Positions 57,504 to 64,000 of a stretch of 64,000 nt of DNA are shown here, one piece after another. Origin of the DNA: Myrica gale (Eukaryota > Streptophyta > Magnoliopsida > Fagales > Myricaceae); the NCBI GenBank assembly GCA_963930655.1, contig OZ005617.1, forward strand, positions 8,248,501 to 8,312,500, given 5' to 3'. The notes below the pieces were generated by a model. The model had not been told where the DNA came from. It ran no database searches and saw only the letters and a program-made list of their open reading frames with translations. Both the position numbers and the translations under genes were made by a program. Numbering within the stretch: the stretch's first letter is position 1; every line of letters begins with the position of its first letter.

Positions 57504-59439
57504 TAGGGGTGAATAACGGACTAGTCGGGAGCAGAATTTAACATTCCGACATTCGGTCCGCTAACTAGTGGATGACCAAAATGGAGTCTGCTTCCGCTTT
57601 CGACTCTTAGCGAACTGAGCGGAAGCGGATAGCGGAATTCCTAAAATATTTTGGGCCATATTTTTTGGTCCATTTATGCATTTTTTACAAAAAATAAAAA
57701 TGTTATTCATTTATCACAATTCACAAATACAAATATCTCTAATATATCATAAAATTAAAATATACAACCTGATCTTCATAAGAATATTTCTCAATTTATT
57801 ACAAAGATCTCGATTATATAAATGAACACAACAAGTATACAGATAAACATTAAGAATTTACATTGCACTTGCACCACATCAAGTCATCAACTCACCAAGA
57901 CATCAAGTGATTATAGTTGAATTTTGGAGTAAAATCTTGGTCATCCTTTAAAGTTCAAACTAATACAACTAAATCAAATTATGATCATATTAGTTTTGAT
58001 GACCGTTTTATTTAGCCCATAATATTTAAAACCAACAACTCATTGTTGATCTTTTGAAAATCGAAAACAACATCCTAGTAATTCACAACAAAATCCTAAA
58101 ACATGCAATTCATAAACAAGTGTAAAAATAAATCTAAAAACATGCAATTCACAAAATCCATAATCACAGATTCACAAAGTCACCTAATAAACAGTAACCT
58201 AGACACCATCACAATTAATAAATAGCTAAAGAAATATTATGGGCTTAATAATAAAAATAGTCAAGACTCGATGAAAACAATAACCGAAAAACATAGTGTA
58301 TGTTGGAATAACTCGAAATAGAAGAATATTACAATACAAACTTAGCATTTAGAAGCAAGAAATTAAAAACATAACCAAAGGTCAATCAATCACGAATCCA
58401 CTATCGATGCAACATTAGAAATTATCTCTGCAAAAAGACAAATTTATTAACAAGGAGCACTAATTTTGAGCACAAATGAGTCCCTCTGGCCTTTTTTGTG
58501 CCAACGAACTTCGGAAAGGATCTAACAGATTCACAAATCCCCATTAAATTCACTAAACAATTTACTTTCATTTTTGAAATGAATGAAAACAAATGTGTGC
58601 CGATCTCAAAACACTGCCAAATAGCTTAATTACAACTAGAAAATCAAATAGGACTCACAAATACAATAGACAAAGATGCATAAACAAATAACAAATCCAA
58701 AAAAACTAACTTTGATACTAGTAAAGCCAACAGGATAGTCAAGATATAGACAAACTAACTTTGCTCCGGCGGTCTTGAGCAGACCAGCACTTTCACACTG
58801 ATGTCAGTTGATGGTAAAACCTGAAAATAAAAAACAAACGGTATAGGATCATGTAAGAAACTTGAAAGGACAAACTGATTTTTTCATCAAGTGCTCCAGA
58901 AAATAGAGCTGAATTGAATTGAACTTTATCATGTTATGGACACCTGAAAACTTGAAGTCAGAAACATGATCTCAATGTCTCATCCACAAAGGGATTGGAG
59001 ACGAAGAAAATAATAAAGGTACATAATCGGACATAATAAATTTGTCATTGCCTCGGTGGTTAAAATATGGTAAGTAGAATAGAGTTGCCTATTCAAAGGT
59101 AGGTTGTAGACAAATTCCGGTCTCCCAAACCTTGCCCAGACAGACCCAAAAACAAGCCACATAGTGTTAATTTACAGAGAAAGCTAAGCCCATATAACGC
59201 AATTATATCTCCTAAGAGTTCCTAGTCTCCCAACAAGTGTCCTACAATGGGCTACAAGTGCACTCTATTGGTATCGAGTGTCTTTCATGATGGAAAACAT
59301 TAAGGGAATCCATAAAAAATGTGCGTACTAATTACTACAAAAGAGAAGAAAAACCATACATGTCTCCTCACAGCCAACAGTGGATTATACAAGAGAGAAC
59401 CCAGTATTTTGCTGAATGACAAAGAAGGTCAGAGTACTT

Positions 59440-59580
59440 ACCAAACAAAAAAATTGAAAGCAATATGAAAGGCCTTTGCTCCACGGCAGACATTAGCAGA
59501 GAGCGAGAGATAGAGAATGTAAGAGGAGGGCCGCAAAAGAGAGGGGAAGGGAATTAGGGTTTCTATTACCGTGGAACAAA
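59440..59580 (-). other. gene-like 5' leader and first exon inside the hAT-like element
   Basis: The minus strand reads AAACCCTAA (telo-box, 59554-59562), a pyrimidine-rich leader, ATG at 59491-59493 opening MSAVEQRPFILLSIFLF, and a GTAAGT donor at 59441. The arrangement resembles the start of a housekeeping plant gene. No match for the short peptide is known to me. A later segment near 58750-58815 could be another exon but was not identified. Confidence 0.35.
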
Positions 59581-59604
59581 ATGGATGTTTTGATCCACGG
59601 TAAT
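59565..59604. repeat. hairpin with 11-bp perfect arms
   Basis: ATTACCGTGGA at 59565-59575 pairs with TCCACGGTAAT at 59594-59604. The stem extends five of six further bases. Confidence 0.8.
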
Positions 59605-59859
59605 TTATATATTTTTCAAAAAAAAAACCAAATAAACGACGTCGTTCTATTTAAAAGTTTAGTTAAAAAAATAATAATAAAAAACAACCAAAACCGGTTT
59701 CTGGTGAACCGGCGAAAACTTTCAGTTCCGGTTCCAGTTTCGGAAAAACTCCAAATCCACCTCCGGTTCCAGTTCCTGGAAGGGCCGGAGCTCAGCTTCT
59801 CGGAACTGGAGACGGAGCTCCGTCGGAGGCCGAATCAGATTTACACCCATACCCACCCC

Positions 59860-61050
59860 CATTATTCCTAAAATTCAAATCTGGAAATTTTTGTGTGAAG
59901 ATATGACGTAATTTTACACAAATTGCTACAGTGTATTCATGTGTCTTATAACTTAGGGCAAAAATTGCATGCATATGTTCTTTTGTTTTTATCTTCAACT
60001 TTATGTACACCAATATGCTAGTAAAACATCAATAATGCCAACATGCATCCAAATATAATGATCAACATCAATCACAATTCAAATGCCTTTTGTCCTCATT
60101 TCTTTTCATTTTCAAAACCATCAAAACCCTTACATGTGGCTAAATGTCACTTCTTATGCCATTTACCATCATTTGAACTCGAAAGGAATTCCCCATAGGG
60201 CACTGCCGTGACCCTCTTCGATCCTAAGCCTTCCTTTTGCCATTTTTCCATTCCCAAATTCATAATGTATACAACATCATGAGGTATTCATAAAAAAATA
60301 AGGCAAAAGAAGGAAATCATCAAAGCCATAGTATACATGCATCCCAGCCCTTCCCTAAGACAAACCAGTGGCCTCCTAGCTTTCCTTGAAACCATTAATT
60401 AAGCCACTGATGGTGGCCTCCATGCGTAGAACTCATCTTTTGTACAACCAAGTTACACACATCCACCATTTCCACCTCTTTCTCACACATAATACAACAT
60501 CTATCATAGATACTCATTTTCTTTTCCAATCATCAACATGCAACCGACAAAAGTGAGAGAAACCAAAAGTGGCAGCAAGTCATTTTCACACATGCATAGC
60601 CATATCACAATTTGTTTTCCCACAAAACCTATATGCAACTACTCCATTACCTAGTAGCTTGGTTTGGCTTCTTTGATGGCTTGGAAATCACCCAATTTGA
60701 AGAATCTAAATTTAGAAAAATGAGGGTTTGAAGAAAAGGGCTTATGGGAAGAGTTTTCTCCCATGGTCGAATGCCTTAAGCTAGGCTTACCTCTCCACTT
60801 ATTTTCTTCCTATTCTTCTTCCCTCCTTTCTCTCTTCATAGCCATATCACAATGAATGTTGTTCGAACAGGGATGCTATTCGAACAATGTTTACTATTCG
60901 AACACAATTTCATCTGTTCCGTTTTCTCAATTAGCAACAAAATAATTTCGTCGCAGAAAGTAATCTCTGTTAGAACGGGTACAGTTGGTTCGAACGAGTT
61001 ACCCGTTCGATGTGTTGTTTGAATGTGTTATCTTTTGTAGACTCTCCAAA
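59860..61050 (-). other. LTR-like sequence with TTCGAA palindromes
   Basis: Non-coding. Words such as GAATTCCCCATAGGGCACTGCCGTGACCC and the pyrimidine-rich zone after GGCTTACC resemble the two long LTR-like elements. Between 60855 and 61010 there are at least four GTTCGAAC/ATTCGAAC palindromes (about 60862, 60879, 60897 and 60992). No ends were defined. Confidence 0.35.
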
Positions 61051-61439
61051 TTAAACCTGATATTCTCAAATTAAAAATATCAAATATTCTCAAACTACAA
61101 ATACCAAAACTTCAATTCCTTAAATCTCTCAAGCAACACAAATTTCAAATATTACATAAATCTCTCAACCAGCACAAACTTCAAAAATTCCATAATCTCT
61201 CAAGCAACACAAATATCTCAATACACAAATGTGATGAAGTAAAAAAATGCCAAAGTTGTATAAGTCATAATATTACAAAAACATGTGTATCTAGTTTACA
61301 TAAGTTCAAATCCTAGAAAATGTTCCAACATTCAAAAATTTAATCCAAAACTATAAACAATACCAAAAACTATCAACAATATCAAAACCCGCAATGAAAA
61401 CCTTGTAATTTGCCAATGAAGTCTTACCTACGAATCTCA

Positions 61440-61763
61440 TTGCACAAATTGTGACTTAAGTAGTTGAAGTTGCTCTTGAATCTGTCTCTGCGCCTCTTGC
61501 ATTTATGCTTGTCGGTATTTCAGGTTGTCATACTCGCTCTGCCTTGACTTCAACTCTTCTAATGTAGCTTTAGCTGCCTCTAACTCATGAACAAGCTCGA
61601 GATTTCTTTTTATGGACATAGTAGAGGATGAGGCAGCAATAGGCTTCATAGAGCAACTCAAACCTCTCACATAGCCAGATCTTGTCCCAAGGACTTGAGT
61701 AAAAATGTCAACGTCTTTTGGTGCTCCTGAGTCTGTAGTTGATTGGGATTGGATCTCCACCAT
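61440..61763 (-). pseudogene. CACTA TnpA-like (Transposase_24-type) C-terminus
   Basis: ATG at 61761-61763 in phase. The frame reads DVDIFTQVLGTRSGYVRGLS, then a serine patch (PIAASSSTMS) and a coiled coil (LELVHELEAAKATLEELKSR), with a stop at about 61503 and further coiled-coil sequence (QEAQRQIQEQLQLL) after it. This is the conserved tail of plant Ptta/En-Spm transposase proteins. The upstream part is missing. It corresponds to the decayed copy at 32869-33250. Confidence 0.7.
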
Positions 61764-62092
61764 CTTCTCCTACAATCATAAAACTAAATATACAAATGCT
61801 AATTTAAACTTTTGTGATGAAAAAAATCAGATTTAAATTAGTTATTTTAAACTAAGTTCATGTATCAAAATAAAAGTTATACAAAACGTTAAACATATAT
61901 AATGGATTTAAATATGAGAAATTAGACTATAATTTTGAATACGGATGAAGCTATAGAAGTACATTCAATATATGAATCATTACCTATGTCCTCCTTATAT
62001 ACAATATATCCACTATAATCTGTGCATATATTAGGAGTTCAAAACTATGTTCATTTACTATTTAATTTATCAATCAACAAGTTATACATTTA

Positions 62093-62137
<45 letters not shown>

Positions 62138-62458
62138 ATATTTTTCTTTTGATATTATGTCATAGACTAATGTAGTGTATTCAAATATTACATTATAAAT
62201 ATAGTGTACAATGTAATTGATCATAAAAACAAGAAAAAATTTTGATATAAAAGCTGCAACACTAGTGGGTGATCATAATAATATAATAGGCATCAATACA
62301 TAATATCCCAACATGTGATCATAATAGCATAACAAGCATAATACATAATATACAGAAGTCTCGATGCATAGTCATAATAAAAAAAGACAACCTCATAAAA
62401 TACAAAGATAGTAGATGATCAAGTGTCTCGCTCTTTCCTTAGTTCAAGGATCTCCTCC
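61764..62458. other. AT-rich interval with (AC)n(AT)n microsatellite
   Basis: The microsatellite runs 62095-62137 (about 15 AC, then 6 AT). No gene was seen around it. Confidence 0.7.
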
Positions 62459-63125
62459 TCAATCTTGTGAAATCGCTTGCCTGTCCGCATCGTAATCTCG
62501 TCCAACAGTATGTTCATCCATGGAGGACACTCGACCTAGTGGAGGAGCTCTAACCAACCTTATAAGTGGATGATCTACCTTGTCGTGTAGGCTGGCTACG
62601 AGTAGGTGGTCCGCCGTCCATGGCGTCCTTATCTGCGCTGACATCCTCTGCAACATGTGCTCCAGCCTGAGGAAGATGAGTTGCACTGCGACTGAATGTA
62701 CTACGTCATATTGACCCAATTGGACATCGTATCTTCTCATCAGGTAAAATAAGAACACAAGCAGCTACCAACATGCGCGAGATGAGCAAGCCATGTGGGA
62801 GACCCTCTCACTTGGACGTATACCGTGCATCTCAAAGTATCTGCTAAGCAATAGGAGCTGAGAGTTCAATCGGAGTCCGACGCGCAACCATAACGAGAAG
62901 GAATCTACGCTCGATACTGAGCTTAAACTGGTGATGTTTCAGCACCACGTCCCAAATGATAATAAGATGAAGCATTCGGAAGAATGTTGTCAGGTCTCGA
63001 TGGCATATCAATGTAGAGGGCACATTCCTTCCACACTTCTTCATGTGTCATATCAAACAGAAGGTCAATGGTCGGGTATGCCGGCACCTTGGGTCCCAGT
63101 AATCCAATAAACTGAGCAATACGTC
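62459..63125 (-). pseudogene. plant-transposon (PF20167-like) protein fragment
   Basis: The minus strand from about 63125 reads IAQFIGLLGPKVPAYPTIDL and DMTHEEVWKECALYI, then (shifted frame, 62844-63044) FFRMLHLIIIWDVVLKH and, after two stops, LPHGLLISRMLVACVL. The order of an R/F-x-L-H-x-I-I segment followed by a L-P-[YH]-G-x-L-[LI]-[ST]-R segment is typical of the plant transposon protein domain found in many TE-related genes. The downstream 62459-62758 frame is open but not diagnostic. Its right end is cut by the CACTA-like element at 63129. Confidence 0.55.
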
Positions 63126-63128
63126 CAA

Positions 63129-63369
63129 GTGAGAGTCCGGACGTTATGTTTTTTTTTTACGGTTTTTTTCTTCACTCATTTGCGACACGTGTATGTCGTC
63201 ACACCAGCAATACGTCCGAACATTGTTGTGATAGGTCCGGACGTTTTTGGAGTTCCTGAATGGTTTTGGGTAACGAAATTAATATTTTGTCATGAAAAAT
63301 TGACTTTAGGTGACAAAATTTGGTTTGACACCCAAAATTTTGTCACCTAAACCATAATTTCTTGTAGTG
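63129..63369. mobile_element. CACTA-like MITE with subterminal hairpin
   Basis: The right end is the complement of CACTACAAGAAATTATGG. Next to it a perfect 16-bp hairpin (TTAGGTGACAAAATTT at 63306-63321 with 63335-63350) encloses GGTTTGACACCC. GTCCGGACGTT occurs twice inside (about 63134 and 63226). The left end is not sharply defined. It separates the transposon fragment on its left from the VPS37 exon on its right. Confidence 0.6.
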
Positions 63370-63552
63370 CCTGTTCTTCATGCTAAGTGGTGTAATAAAA
63401 AGTTTGTAACTCATTGGTGAATTTCCTCTTGTATTTGAAATTTTTATTGGGTTGCTACCTTTCATATGAATTAAGCTTGCTTCTTTTTGATGAGGTCCTT
63501 CCCAAATATCTGGATGTTGTTCATTTAGAGATTAAACTATCTATACCTGTAG
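63370..63552 (+). other. probable intron 1 of the VPS37 gene
   Basis: Non-coding, T-rich towards its end and closing with CCTGTAG at the exon start. The first exon (expected to be only a few codons, MFxFW) was not found in the window; the CACTA-like elements to the left may lie within this intron or may have replaced it. Confidence 0.45.
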
Positions 63553-63775
63553 GGGATCTCAGGATCATCAATCCGAGTCACGCCCACAGGATGGTTCTTC
63601 ACAGTCTTGGTATCCTCCTTCTGTAGTTAGCTCCCCAAGTTCTTCTCGTCCAGGAACACTAGGGAGTACCTCTTCTGGCAGCTTCAGTTCACAGGCCTGC
63701 AGATAGGCCACAATCACCAGTACATGTGTCACCTGCTGAAGCTGCGAGTATCATTGATGTTTTAAAGGACAAAAG
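63553..63775 (+). pseudogene. VPS37: VPS37 (ESCRT-I subunit) exon 2, frameshifted
   Basis: VPS37 is part of ESCRT-I, which sorts ubiquitinated cargo at multivesicular endosomes. After the acceptor CTGTAG the exon reads GSQDHQSESRPQDGSSQ, SWYPPSVVSSPSSSRPGT and a serine-rich piece, then, in a frame shifted by one base near 63690, HRPADRPQSPVHVSPAEAAS and IIDVLKDK, ending at 63775. The Y-P-P-S-V-V-S-S-P motif and the S-P-A-E-A-A...LKDK end are distinctive of plant VPS37 N-terminal regions, and the AAAAG end has the expected split serine codon. The donor is GC instead of GT. As sequenced the frame hits a stop at 63704, so this is either a pseudogene, an assembly or read error, or a captured fragment. 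Later exons lie beyond the window. Confidence 0.75.
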
Positions 63776-64000
63776 GCAGGTTCCTCGTTCCTTAAATCTC
63801 CATTCTGTTCTATCCATTTATTATAAAGAAAGGTTATCGGGAATTTTTTTGCTTTTGGGAGTCTGGTAGCTTCCGAAAAGTACCAAGGATAATATTTTTA
63901 TCATTTGAACGCGTATTTCTTTATGTTTATCAATTGTTTTTAAGATGGCGTGCAATCTGAATAAAGGGAATTTCAATGGGACTAAGCCTTTGGCTATTCA
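63776..64000 (+). other. putative VPS37 intron 2 (partial)
   Basis: It starts GCAGGT, a GC-type donor. T-rich, no frame of note. It continues past the window edge. Confidence 0.45.

Larger units (their letters stand above)
57504..59851. mobile_element. hAT-like element without transposase
   Basis: Ends TAGGGGTGAATA and TATGGGTGTAAAT (complement at 59851) match the TAGGGGTGTAAAT-type termini of plant hAT elements. Flanking 8-mers CCCTCCCC (57496-57503) and CCCACCCC (59852-59859) differ at one base. The 2.35-kb interior has GCGGAAGCGGAT and CCGGTTCCAG repeats near the ends and no transposase. A gene-like leader lies at 59440-59580. Confidence 0.55.

Noticed and set aside
1..64000. tRNA or rRNA genes
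   Set aside because: None recognised; tRNA-like words are only primer-binding sites of the copia elements.

Overview
The window is nuclear DNA of a flowering plant, probably a eudicot. It is AT-rich and consists almost entirely of transposable elements. The evidence is plant-type Ty1/copia gag-pol (Sirevirus-like), CACTA, PIF/Harbinger and hAT-type termini, telo-box-like leader sequence, and two fragments of ordinary plant genes with GT/AG-type introns. No bacterial or organellar signature was seen. The species cannot be named from the sequence.

Layout. 1-4664: copia element A, minus strand, with an open gag, a broken pol and one 1.84-kb LTR; its other end lies outside the window. 4665-8735: a second, related and truncated copia element (B) fused directly to the LTR of A. 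10187-14916: complete but non-autonomous copia element C, with two LTRs, target duplication CATGA, a gag and no pol. 14917-34555: a decayed plus-strand CACTA transposon torn open by later insertions. One is a 5-kb non-coding LTR-like element (15776-20768). Another is a B-type solo LTR (21284-32863, target duplication CTTCT), which was itself entered by a C-type solo LTR (21310-22553) and by a complete copia element D (23505-32641).

34581-40519: a PIF/Harbinger transposon with TTA duplications, an open two-exon Myb-like gene, a broken transposase and a GC-rich minisatellite. 40725-41530: a GC-rich block of unknown origin. 41833-43085: a CACTA-like end made of a ~395-bp tandem repeat. 43162-43414: two exons of a dihydropyrimidinase pseudogene. 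44863-45085: another CACTA end. 45.1-50.3 kb: AT-rich DNA with small foldback elements. About 50.3-57.07 kb: a long LTR-like element with an exon-like open frame and smaller insertions. 57504-59851: a hAT-like element with a gene-like leader. 59.9-63.4 kb: LTR-like and transposase remnants. 63553-63775: one exon of the ESCRT-I gene VPS37, the only piece of a conserved housekeeping gene near the right edge.

The copia copies A, B, C and D are relatives. All have gag ending in a UGA a few codons after a W-[VL]-P-K motif, and in A, B and D the protease frame continues in phase beyond that UGA. All checked LTRs carry arrays of GTCGAC-centred palindromes. In A, B and D these lie just upstream of the TATA box. 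In D the same kind of array recurs inside the element, ahead of a third reading frame between pol and the 3' LTR. This coupling of array, TATA-like box and 3' ORF is the most unusual pattern in the window.
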